DNA of 64,000 nt. It comes from Diplonema japonicum (lineage: Eukaryota > Euglenozoa > Diplonemea > Diplonemida > Diplonemidae). The DNA lies in assembly GCA_964019335.1 (NCBI GenBank), contig OZ025669.1, forward strand, positions 248,001 through 312,000, in the 5' to 3' direction. The notes below the pieces were generated by a model that was not told the DNA's origin, ran no database searches, and worked only from the letters and a program-made list of their open reading frames with translations. The position numbers and the translations under genes were made by a program. This document shows positions 11,433 through 20,098 of the stretch, in pieces; the stretch's first letter is position 1, and each line of letters opens with the position of its first letter.

Positions 11433-11615
11433 CTAATTTTTGCTCCCCTTCACGTTCAACTCGAAGTACTTCTTGTCGTCGAACCTCCAGTCTTCCTTCT
11501 CCATCTCCTCGGATGCTTTTCTCAACGAGCCCCACACGTCTAAATAGTACTGCGACACATGCTGTTCAGGATCTAGCGTTATAATGCGTTGCGCAGCCAC
11601 ATCATAAGAGTTCAT
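11433..11615 (-). CDS. Small uncharacterised protein (60 aa)
   Basis: An ATG at 11615 opens MNSYDVAAQRIITLDPEQHV and the frame runs 60 residues, ending ELNVKGSKN. Composition is that of a normal soluble protein, with acidic and basic residues mixed (KASEEMEKEDWRFDDKKYF), unlike the homopolymer-derived frames nearby. I do not recognise the family. It lies between the methyltransferase and ArfGAP genes on the same strand, as expected for a member of the array. It could be one exon of a longer gene or a small mitochondrial-complex-type subunit; neither can be shown here. Confidence 0.5.
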   Translation of the reverse strand: MNSYDVAAQRIITLDPEQHVSQYYLDVWGSLRKASEEMEKEDWRFDDKKYFELNVKGSKN

Positions 11616-11706
11616 CTTCCCCCCTTTTCCCTCCACCCCCACCTTCCTCCAATATTAACATTATGGGAGTAAAAAATAAAAAATAAAAATTTTTTTTTGT
11701 TTTGTT

Positions 11707-12459
11707 TCACCTTGTAAACTCGTACAATGTATTTGTCAGCCCGCACTCTGAACCATCGGGGGCTTGGACAGGGTCGCTTGACAGCACTGTGGGGGGTTTG
11801 TATTTGAATTGTTTAGCTGTTTCCATGATGAGTGATAGGATTTCAGTGTTCTCTTCGTCGGACCAAGCACGGGGAACATAAGACAGCAGAAAGGGCCCAG
11901 ATGGAGATAATCTTGCAGCGGTAGAAAACAACGGCGAAACAACACCTTTCGAGTAGATCACGTCAGAGGCAGTCACAGCGCCGTAGGGTGGTGTGAGCCG
12001 TGAGAGATGGTCTTCGTCGTCATAGAGAAGAATGCAGGGAGTGACGTTGGTGGTGTTGTTGAGAACAATGTTCGATCGAGCAGCTTCGACACATTCTTCA
12101 TTCCCGTCTGTTGTTGTGATTATAGAATCCGGTCTCAGCTTCGCGTAAGCTATGGACACAAGACCTACACCAGCTCCAAGTTCGACCATTGTTTTAAAGT
12201 CTCGTTTGGCAAGCTCTTTAAGCATTGCTCTCCCTGCGTCCCATACCATAAGTCCTGTGGAGTCGAGGCCGTTTAACAGGCCCACCGCATCGTCCAAAGG
12301 CAGACCCGTCAAGCATCTTATTTTTACTTCGGCGCCTTCTATCTGAAATTTCTTGTGGTTCAACACTCTTTCCCCCTCTACCATGTCATCCATGCCTATG
12401 GTCTTACCCTGCTTGGAGAATGAACCTTCTGCGGACATTTTTTTTCCCCCTTGATTCAT
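11707..12459 (-). CDS. METTL21/FAM86-type (Methyltransf_16) S-adenosylmethionine methyltransferase
   Basis: The frame opens at ATG 12459 (MNQGGKKMSAEGSF); an equally good ATG is at 12438, giving 243-250 residues. Upstream sequence in frame looks like 5' leader. The SAM-binding motif I is MVELGAGVGLVSIAYAK, followed by the acidic loop TTDGNEECVEAARSNIVLNN. The ASDVIYSKGVVSPLF segment matches the post-I DxxY signature of the seven-beta-strand lysine methyltransferases of the Methyltransf_16 group. These enzymes methylate lysines on proteins such as chaperones, elongation factors or ATPases. The target cannot be named from sequence. It shows no signal peptide or extra domain. Confidence 0.82.
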   Translation of the reverse strand: MNQGGKKMSAEGSFSKQGKTIGMDDMVEGERVLNHKKFQIEGAEVKIRCLTGLPLDDAVGLLNGLDSTGLMVWDAGRAMLKELAKRDFKTMVELGAGVGLVSIAYAKLRPDSIITTTDGNEECVEAARSNIVLNNTTNVTPCILLYDDEDHLSRLTPPYGAVTASDVIYSKGVVSPLFSTAARLSPSGPFLLSYVPRAWSDEENTEILSLIMETAKQFKYKPPTVLSSDPVQAPDGSECGLTNTLYEFTR

Positions 12460-12570
12460 TTTGTTTTTCTTTCTTTTTTGATAGCAAAGTGTGGTGGGGG
12501 GGGGAGAATAAAAATCAGCAGCGAGAATCCCTCTGTGACAGATCATTGAGAATCGAATTTAAAAAGGAAA

Positions 12571-12601
<31 letters not shown>

Positions 12602-12619
12602 CGACGGTCGTTATACATA

Positions 12620-12657
12620 GGGGGGAGGGAAGGGAAGGGAAGGGAAGGGAAGGGGGG
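12620..12657. repeat. Tandem (GGGAA)n microsatellite
   Basis: Five to six perfect GGGAA units flanked by G-runs. This is a simple G-rich pentanucleotide array within an intergenic spacer. Confidence 0.8.
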
Positions 12658-12752
12658 ATTTACATGGGATTTCCTTCTAGTCTACACGGAGCCTCAGAAC
12701 CTTTTAAAAAAGGAAAATAAGAAAACCAGTTTGGGGTTTTATTTTTTTTTTT

Positions 12753-12800
12753 GATGCGCCAACGAGCGGTATTTTACCTAATAAAATAGCTCATTACGCA
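12753..12800. repeat. Dispersed repeat, family D
   Basis: The segment containing ACCTAATAAAATAGCTCATT recurs at 56986-57028 with the same flanking ACGAGCGG on its left and ACGC on its right. Both copies lie in A/T-run spacers away from genes. Confidence 0.7.
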
Positions 12801-13004
12801 TATTGTAAAAACAAAACAAACAAAAAAAATAGCAGAAAAAAAAAAAGAAAATATTTCGTTTGTGCACACGGTCATACTACCTCCTTTTCTTTTTTTCTCT
12901 TCTGTTCTAACAAAAGAATCTATTCAGCACTTTGTTAAATTCAGTTTAAAAAAAAAAAAAAGCAACCAAGAAAATTACGGTATTTCGATACTAAACTCTA
13001 AGAT

Positions 13005-14828
13005 TCACACATTGATGCAGCTCCTGATTTCTTCGATGGGCTTGTGCTCCTCGAAGACGTCCTTCTTCTCATTCAGAAGCTTCAAGAGCTCAGGGTGCAT
13101 GTCCCTGGCCTCATCCTTTGTGATGTAGCCCCACTTCGTGTTCCTGAGGAGCCAAGTGATGGTCGTCTGCAGGTGCTTCACGCTAAAGGTAATGGGGTCC
13201 TTGTTCTCGTGTGCAGGGTCAAAGATGTCGAACCTCATTCCAAGAGAAGCGAACTCGGGCCAGCCACCGATATCATATTGGGCGTCGTTGACCCAGCTGT
13301 GCTTGAAGGTCGTCAGGAGCAAGATGTACCTGCACATTTGCTTCAGGTTTGCGAAGTTCCGCTTCTTGTTCTTAGGAGTGATTTTAGCGTTCTTGGTGAT
13401 GGGGCTCACAGCCACCTTGTAGTTCCCATTGTCGGGGTGCTTCGAAGTGGGCTTGTTGATCTCCCTGTCGCAGAACCAGACCTCGTCCCCCTGCGCCCCG
13501 TAGGGGTTTGCCTTGGCGACCAGCTCATCCGACATCAGTTTGATCTCCTCCCAGAACTCGATGATCTCTGCCTCGTGTTCGTCGAAGTACTTGTCCACGT
13601 GCTTCGTGCAGATGTCCCAGAACTCCTGCTGCAGCTTCGCGAAGTAGTGATTCTCGTTCATCTGCTTCCTCGGTGACCAGTCAGCCCAGTTCATCGCCCC
13701 GAAGGAGGCCTTGGCGGCGGTGGCACAAGACTCTTTGGACAGAGCAGAACCGAAAGGAACCAAAGCCATCACACCAGTGAGGAGGTTGTCAGCACCCTGG
13801 TTGATGCATACAGTGCCGTAGGTGTGCGGGAACAGCAAGTTGAAGATGGGGTTCCTCCTCACGTTCCTCATCATGGGAACGACGTACTGCTCGATGTTCA
13901 AATGAGTCCCGCCAAGGTGGGTCACGACCTCACCGAACAGGAAGTAGTTCATCCTCCACACCCTCTTTGCCTTGTCCCAGTTATCACCATCAGTCGGCTT
14001 GTAGACAACAGGCTTCCCAAGGCAAGCGTTCGCACCCCTCACCCAGGCACCGATCCTGTTCGTGATCTCAATGGACTCAACCTTGAGGTCGCCTGTGTCC
14101 TCGTTGTAGTTGTAAAAGGCGCTGCAGTTGGGCCCCCAGTAGTCACCGTCAAGCTCGATCCCGTCGTACTTGAAGTCGATGTACAGCCTGCCGTCTTTGT
14201 GCTTCTTGAAGAGGCAGGGGTTGAAGCCGTTCAGAGCAAGGTCCACGAATGCCGTGTCGCACCTGGCGTGACCGGGGTTGTCCAGGGACTTCTGCTTCAT
14301 CTTGCAGACAGGGGGGAAGAAGGCTTTCCCGACAGACCGGAACTTCCTCTTAGAGTATTCCTTTTCCCATGCCTTGTGCTGGTCCTGCATGAGGTGGTAG
14401 CCCTCTTCCTTGTCGATGTGCAGACGGGGGGTGTACGAAATGCCCTGGGGTCTGTACTCCCAGTACTTCACTTCGATGTCACCAAAGTCGAACTGGTCGA
14501 GAGTCACATTGTTGTGAATCTCAGGTTCGTACCCCTTCACCTCCACCTCCCTGTGCTCCAGATCTCCGTTCTTGTTGTACTTCGGCTGCCTGTCCAGCAC
14601 TTGGATCATCAAGTCAGGTCTGTCGAAGGCCCCTGCCTTGGCAGGGTCATAGGTGAAGGAGAACTTCCCGTCCATGTCGGTGTAAACGCCGTCCTTCGTC
14701 ATGGGGTCCGGCGAGCTGAAGATCCCATCGTCGTCAAGCAGCCTCACGTACATGTTGTGAAGGGGCTTGATCTTGCCACCGTTCATCTCCTTGCTGAAGA
14801 TGAGCCTACCAAAGGCGGTCCTCGACAT
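13005..14828 (-). CDS. Lipoxygenase with N-terminal transthyretin-like domain, copy 1
   Basis: Lipoxygenases insert oxygen into polyunsaturated fatty acids. This 607-residue intronless gene has all five expected metal ligands with canonical spacing: H304 and H309 (THLGGTH, four residues between), H510 and N514 (HSWVN, three between), and the C-terminal carboxylate, here Val607. The conserved NPIFNLLFPH follows the first histidine pair. Valine instead of isoleucine at the end is known in fungal manganese lipoxygenases, so the metal could be iron or manganese. The N terminus is not a recognisable PLAT domain; GRLIF...MYVRLLDDDG...TDMDGKFSF looks like a transthyretin-like or carboxypeptidase-regulatory beta-sandwich. 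This copy differs from the other two in several blocks (about residues 75-110, 140-177, 341-370, 463-550) and is nearly identical elsewhere. Start chosen at the ATG shared by all copies. Confidence 0.9.
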   Translation of the reverse strand: MSRTAFGRLIFSKEMNGGKIKPLHNMYVRLLDDDGIFSSPDPMTKDGVYTDMDGKFSFTYDPAKAGAFDRPDLMIQVLDRQPKYNKNGDLEHREVEVKGYEPEIHNNVTLDQFDFGDIEVKYWEYRPQGISYTPRLHIDKEEGYHLMQDQHKAWEKEYSKRKFRSVGKAFFPPVCKMKQKSLDNPGHARCDTAFVDLALNGFNPCLFKKHKDGRLYIDFKYDGIELDGDYWGPNCSAFYNYNEDTGDLKVESIEITNRIGAWVRGANACLGKPVVYKPTDGDNWDKAKRVWRMNYFLFGEVVTHLGGTHLNIEQYVVPMMRNVRRNPIFNLLFPHTYGTVCINQGADNLLTGVMALVPFGSALSKESCATAAKASFGAMNWADWSPRKQMNENHYFAKLQQEFWDICTKHVDKYFDEHEAEIIEFWEEIKLMSDELVAKANPYGAQGDEVWFCDREINKPTSKHPDNGNYKVAVSPITKNAKITPKNKKRNFANLKQMCRYILLLTTFKHSWVNDAQYDIGGWPEFASLGMRFDIFDPAHENKDPITFSVKHLQTTITWLLRNTKWGYITKDEARDMHPELLKLLNEKKDVFEEHKPIEEIRSCINV

Positions 14829-15504
14829 CTTTTGATTGGTTTGTGTGGTCTGTGGTGTTATCTCAGTGGGAGAACATAAAAATGAAGAATGAAAAAAAAA
14901 GAAATAATTCTTTATGACTATATGTCTTTGTTGTTCGCACGAGCAAAAAAGGTTTTTTTAAAAGCTGCGAAAGTTTTTTGCTCGGCACAAGTTGCATATA
15001 GTTATAAAATCATTTTTTGAAAGATAAATATTTGTAACAAAAAAAAAAACACATTAACAGGACAAAGAAAACAAAAAGCTTTCTGCCGTGCCCTTGGCCC
15101 TTTCTTTTCACTACTGGAGGAAGAAACAAGAGATGTCTTTCGTCACATTCATCACAGGAACGCCTAACGGAAGGCTATAGCGCTTACCAATAGGATAATA
15201 GGCTCAAGGGACCACAAGCAGTTGCGCTTCCAAGCAACTTAGCAGAAAGGAGAACCACAAAAGAAAAAGAGCGCTACTCGAACATATAGCTATGTTAAGA
15301 AAATGAAAGAATAGAAGAGATACGTGAGTAAAAATACCTAAACACCAAAAAAAAAAAAAATAAGAGGAACTGGCTGTTGTTTAGACGTGCCACGGTAGAA
15401 ACCTGAAGGAGTTTACAACCCCGTAAACAAGTCAAAGAAAGAGTTGTTTGCATTCGAAAGACAAGGGGGAAAGCGAACGCAAAACCGATCGACACAAAAA
15501 AAAT
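14829..15504. other. 5' flank of lipoxygenase copy 1, including a duplicated segment
   Basis: The first 210 bp (to about 15037) is nearly identical to the 5' flank of copy 3 (21923-22133). The rest (about 15060-15500) resembles the 3' flank of copy 3 at 19790-20050, sharing AAAACCGATCGA and TTTGCnTTCGnAAGAC stretches. This reads as the old tandem junction: 3' flank of one unit followed by the promoter of the next. A short module like the family C repeats lies at 15131-15171. No gene seen. Confidence 0.6.
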
Positions 15505-16945
15505 TTGATAAATTTCGGTGTGCGGGTGGGTGCTCACCGTTCAGGGTGAAATTCACACTAATCGGTCACCGTTCTGCGGTTGCTGTCTGGTGCCTGCGGT
15601 GGCTGTTTGTCGCGATGAGATGGACGGCATCTGGGCGAGAAACATTGCTTGGAGTCGTGCTAGGTAGGGGGCGGTTTGGCTCGAGGAGAAGAGTGGTCTC
15701 CTGTCGTAGCCGTGTGTCGTCGGGCCCCCAAGATGTCGAAGGGTGTGTACCCTTGTCTTTGCGTTGGCGGGGAAAGCATTCTTCCCACTCTTTGCTGTGC
15801 ATTTCTGAATACGTCCTAAGATGTATCGCATCCTTCCAGCCTTCTCTGTGAGCCAGTCCTGGTCGTCGAGGGGTCCAGCCAAGGACTGCCGGGTGGCCTG
15901 CTCATAGTCTACTGCGAGCTCCATCGTCGTGACGGACGTCAACTTCCTGCCTGCGTACCATCTTAGGCTTTTCAGCCACCTGAGGACGCTCTTTATGTAA
16001 AACATTAGGACCTTTCCCGACGCTCCGTTCGATTTCAACAGCTCCACTGTGGGCACAGTGTGCTGCTTCCCCGTTGTGATCTCATCCCACGGGTTGGTGG
16101 TGAGGATTCTGGTGCTCCGTTCAGCCGCTCTGGCGTCTCGTCTTGACACGACATCCAACAGGTATCGTTGCACGACTGCCGCCTGTTGCTTCGCAGCCCC
16201 CGTTGCGCCCCTTGGAATGATCCCGTGGAGGGCGGTCACTGCAGGTAGGTCACTTCGTGTCATCCCGCCATATCTTTCGTTTGTCAGGGCAGCTCTCGCT
16301 GGTGCACATTCCCATAGGGCGTGCTCCGTGACTTCTGTCGTCGTCTGGCATCGATGGTCGCAGACGTCGCACGCAAGAGACGAGCTTTCCACACCCTCAC
16401 GTTCATCCAATTGCTTCCCCCACACTCGAGGGTGTACCGTGAACACTGCACCGCTGATGATCCGCCGCAGTCTGTACGATATCAGCGGTCTCCGTGACTG
16501 GAGCTTCCTCCACCAGGCGTTCGTGGACGGACATGCACCCGCTTCCATTCCAGCAAAAGACGACCTGCCGTGGATCAATTCCTTTGCAACAGCCGGTCTG
16601 ATCGCCTGTCTTACTTCATGGCGTCTCGCACTGGGCACCAGAGCGCGCAAACCTTCAATGAAGGACCACCCCTTGTTCAGGAAGGGTAGCCACCTCTTCA
16701 GCAAGACCCCTAGCGGCCCCCTCTCCTCGTCGTCCTCTCGCTCCCGGTACAGTGTAACAATCTCATTGACTCGCTGCCACAGCTGTGGGGAGGTGAGGCT
16801 TTCTCGCACCAGGCAGTTCACCGTGTTGTAAACAATCTTCGCTTGTAGATATGCTGTGTGTCCAGGTAACAGCACATTGAGCACAGCCATCGGGGATCTC
16901 ATCCTGAAGCGCGGTCCCCACAGGGAAGTCACCGTCGCTGTAAAA
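15505..16945 (-). mobile_element. 5'-truncated non-LTR (LINE) retrotransposon
   Basis: A frame of about 459 residues (15553-16932) starts without a convincing initiator, right after an A/T-run. It carries the C-terminal part of a non-LTR reverse transcriptase: a thumb-like region with VYNTVNCLVRESLTSPQLW, and the zinc-binding CDVC...H...C segment (TEVTEHALWECAPARA) typical of zf-RVT. The polymerase YxDD core is absent, so this is a 5'-truncated, inactive copy. The short 3' UTR ends in AAATTTATCAAA, with no clear poly-A tail. The same 3' end occurs at 22138. It sits in the 3' flank of lipoxygenase copy 2, between sequences contiguous in the copy 3 flank. Confidence 0.82.
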
Positions 16946-17065
16946 AAAAAAAAAGAAAAAAAAAAACATATGAGTTAAAGGAGGCTGGTGTTGGCAGCGC
17001 CCTATTGAAAAAAAAGAAAACAGAAAAAATAGGAAAATACGTTCTTTTTTTTTTCTCTTTTTCCC

Positions 17066-18889
17066 CTACACATTGATGCAGCTCCTGATTTCTTCGATGG
17101 GCTTGTGCTCCTCGAAGACGTCCTTCTTCTCATTCAGAAGCTTCAAGAGCTCAGGGTGCATGTCCCTGGCCTCATCCTTTGTGATGTAGCCCCACTTCGT
17201 GTTCCTGAGGAGCCAAGTGATGGTCGTCTGCAGGTGCTTTATGCTGAAGGCCACAGGGTCCTTGTTCTCGTGTGCAGGGTCAAAGATGTCGAACCTCATT
17301 CCAAGAGAAGCGAACTCGGGCCAGCCACCGATGTCGAACTGGGAATCGTTGACCCAGCTGTGCTTGAAAGTCGTCAAGAGCAAGATGTACCTGCACATTT
17401 GCTTCAGGTTTGCGAAGTTCTGCTCCTTGTTCTCAGGTGTGATCTTGGCGTCCTTGGTGATGGGGCTCACAGCCACATGGCAGTGCCCAACATGGGGGTG
17501 CTCCGAAGTGGGCTTGTTGATCTCCCTGTCGCAGAACCAGACCTCGTCCCCCTGCGCCCCGTAGGGGTTTGCTTTGGCGACCAGCTCATCCGACATCAGT
17601 TTGATCTCCTCCCAGAACTCGATGATCTCTGCCTCGTGTTCGTCGAAGTACTTGTCCACGTGCTTCGTGCAGATGTCCCAGAACTCCTGCTGCAGCTTCG
17701 CGAAGTAGTGATTCTCGTTCATCTGCTTCCTCGGTGACCAGTCAGCCCAGTTCATCGCCCCGAAGGAGGCCTTGGCAGCAGTCGCTACAGACAGCTTGGA
17801 CAGAGCAGAACCGAGAGGAACCAAAGCCATCCCGCCAGTGAGGAGGTTGTCAGCACCCTCGTTGATGGACACAGTGCCGTAGGTGTGCGGGAACAGCAAG
17901 TTGAAGATGGGGTTCCTCCTCACGTTCCTCATCATGGGAACGACGTACTGCTCGATGTTCAAATGAGTCCCGCCAAGGTGGGTCACGACCTCACCGAACA
18001 GGAAGTAGTTCATCCTCCACACCCTCTTTGCCTTGTCCCAGTTATCACCATCAGTCGGCTTGTAGACAACAGGCTTCCCAAGGCAAGCGTTCGCACCCCT
18101 CACCCAGGCACCGATCCTGTTCGTGATCTCAATGGACTCAACCTTGAGGTCGCCTGTGTCCTCGTTGTAGTTGAAGAAGGCGCTGCAGTTGGGCCCCCAG
18201 TAGTCACCGTCAAGCTCGATCCCGTCGTACTTGAAGTCGATGTACAGCCTGCCGTCTTTGTGCTTCTTGAAGAGGCAGGGGTTGAAGCCGTTCAGAGCAA
18301 GGTCCACGAATGCCGTGTCGCACCTGGCGTGACCGGGGTTGTCCAGGGACTTCTGCTTCGTCTTGCAGACAGAGGGGAAGAAGGCTTCCCCGACAGCCAT
18401 CGCCTCCTTGTAGCGGCCCTCTCTGTCCCTCGCCTTGTGCTGGTCCTGCATGATGGGGTAGCCATTGGCTTTATCAATGTGCAGACGGGGGGTGTACGAA
18501 ATGCCCTGGGGCTTGTACTCCCAGTACTTCACTTCGATGTCACCAAAGTCGAACTGGTCGAGAGTCACATTGTTGTGAACCTCAGGTTCGTACCCCTTCA
18601 CCTCCACCTCCCTGGGCTCCAGATCACCGTTCTTGTTGTACTTCGGCTCCTTTTGCAACACCTGGATTTTCAGATCAGGTCTGTCGAAGGCCCCTGCCTT
18701 GGCAGGGTCATAGGTGAAGGAGAACTTCCCGTCCATGTCGGTGTAAACGCCGTCCTTCGTCATGGGGTCCGGCGAGCTGAAGATCCCATCGTCGTCAAGC
18801 AGCCTCACGTACATGTTGTGAAGGGGCTTGATCTTGCCACCGTTCATCTCCTTGCTGAAGATGAGCCTACCAAAGGCGGTCCTCGACAT
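17066..18889 (-). CDS. Lipoxygenase with N-terminal transthyretin-like domain, copy 2
   Basis: This 607-residue frame appears identical in protein sequence to copy 3 and very close to copy 1. It keeps the ligand set H304, H309, H510, N514 and terminal Val607, so it should be active. The frame continues upstream of the chosen ATG (18889), but that part includes the 5' leader shared with the other copies and is not conserved beyond 18943. Its 5' flank departs from copies 1 and 3 about 54 bp above the ATG, so expression control may differ although the protein is the same. Downstream, its 3' flank is interrupted by the LINE remnant. Confidence 0.9.
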   Translation of the reverse strand: MSRTAFGRLIFSKEMNGGKIKPLHNMYVRLLDDDGIFSSPDPMTKDGVYTDMDGKFSFTYDPAKAGAFDRPDLKIQVLQKEPKYNKNGDLEPREVEVKGYEPEVHNNVTLDQFDFGDIEVKYWEYKPQGISYTPRLHIDKANGYPIMQDQHKARDREGRYKEAMAVGEAFFPSVCKTKQKSLDNPGHARCDTAFVDLALNGFNPCLFKKHKDGRLYIDFKYDGIELDGDYWGPNCSAFFNYNEDTGDLKVESIEITNRIGAWVRGANACLGKPVVYKPTDGDNWDKAKRVWRMNYFLFGEVVTHLGGTHLNIEQYVVPMMRNVRRNPIFNLLFPHTYGTVSINEGADNLLTGGMALVPLGSALSKLSVATAAKASFGAMNWADWSPRKQMNENHYFAKLQQEFWDICTKHVDKYFDEHEAEIIEFWEEIKLMSDELVAKANPYGAQGDEVWFCDREINKPTSEHPHVGHCHVAVSPITKDAKITPENKEQNFANLKQMCRYILLLTTFKHSWVNDSQFDIGGWPEFASLGMRFDIFDPAHENKDPVAFSIKHLQTTITWLLRNTKWGYITKDEARDMHPELLKLLNEKKDVFEEHKPIEEIRSCINV

Positions 18890-20098
18890 CTTTTGATTGG
18901 TTTGTGTGGTCTGTGGTGTTATCTCAGTGGGAGAACATAAAAATGAACTACGGCCCAGAAGGCTTCCGTCTCGCGTCCTACGACCCGGCTCGGCATACTG
19001 GTGATGCAAATCATTTAGTCTTTTGGAAGAAGGGTGCATATCAACCAGACAACAGACAACAAATTTGTCAAATATCTAGTAACGAAATGCCCGCCCAGAG
19101 AAAGCCCGACAATGAAGAGGCAGCCACTCAGGCGGACGACAAGGTAACGGTACTGATGGACGACGAGAAACAGGGAAAAGACAAGTAAGGGCCACAAGAA
19201 TGCGGTGAAGCGGAAGGAACAGACGGAGTGTTGAAGAAACAATCGGCATTGGTAGTGTCGCACACCATAAGGATCTCAGCACTTGCAGCAAGCACAATCT
19301 TTAACGGTAAGAACAACTATCGGACGATACTGGTGATCACAAAATATATGAGTTAAAGGAAGTCTTTGTGAGACGCCCCCTTTCAGCAGCGGTTTCTCCT
19401 CCTTTGGTGGTCTTACAAATGATAGCAGCATGCTGAAGACGAGGAAATCACTTATGGGACAACAGAAATGGATTTGTCTCCATTATTCGGCCGCAGATAC
19501 ACCGGAAAGCAGTAGGGGGGGGGGGGGGGGGGGAGGACACAAAAAAATAGAAAAAGAATAGAAAAGTGGTCATTCTCGCAAAGGATTGGGGGTGGGAAAC
19601 ATGGGATCAAAGAAAATGAAGAAGAGGAGGGCAGAGATCAAAGAAAGAAAAATAAAATCTTTTTCCCTCTTCTTTTTTTTTAAATTCACTTTCTTTTGGG
19701 GTTGTCGACTGTTCCTTTTTTTTTTTCTCTTTCGTTCTCTCACCTTTAATTTGAAAGAAGAAGAATAGAAGGAAATATAACAAGAGATATCCAGTGCATT
19801 GTCCTTATTCTTCCCTTTCAGAAAAGATAGAATTACAAGGGCCACAAACTTGTTGCGCTTTAAGCAACTCAAACAGAAACGAGAAAAAAGAGAAAAAAAG
19901 GAAGTAATCATAAAGACGTGAGTAAAAATGTTAAACGCCGGAGGAAGAACAAAAAAAAAAGAAAAAAAAAAGAGTCGTTTGCTTTCGGAAGACGAGGGAA
20001 GGGGGAAGCAAAACCGATCGAACTCAAAATAAAATAAAAAAATACAAAAATAAATGGGAAAATACGTTCTTTTTTTTTTTTTTTTTTTTCCTTACTCC
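18890..20098. other. Spacer between lipoxygenase copies 2 and 3
   Basis: The part near copy 2 (18943-19500) is unique in the window and contains no protein-like frame with homology. It includes a module near 19346-19385 related to 16968-17006 (ATGAGTTAAAGGA). A run of 17-18 G lies near 19517-19533. The part near copy 3 (19790-20050) is homologous to 15060-15500. I see no gene. Confidence 0.6.

Larger units (their letters stand above)
12460..13004. other. Gene-free spacer with simple repeats
   Basis: The spacer between the methyltransferase start and the first lipoxygenase holds A-runs, a GGGAA tandem array and a dispersed repeat, listed separately. No coding frame has protein-like composition. 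Confidence 0.7.

Noticed and set aside
12620-12657. Interstitial telomere
   Set aside because: GGGAA does not match a known telomere unit for this group and the array has only five to six units inside a spacer.
13824-14879. A long plus-strand open frame (351 codons) opposite lipoxygenase copy 1, repeated at 17885-18940 and 20918-21973
   Set aside because: It is exactly antisense to the conserved lipoxygenase coding region and is repeated only because the gene is. Its residues follow third-position bias and it has no domain.
15553-16932. A functional host gene of 459 codons
   Set aside because: It lacks an initiator, matches only the C-terminal part of a non-LTR reverse transcriptase, and has a truncated duplicate at 22138.
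19517-19911. Lys/Phe-rich frames in the lipoxygenase spacer and similar frames across 56-64 kb
   Set aside because: They are produced by A- and T-runs and have no protein-like composition or motif.
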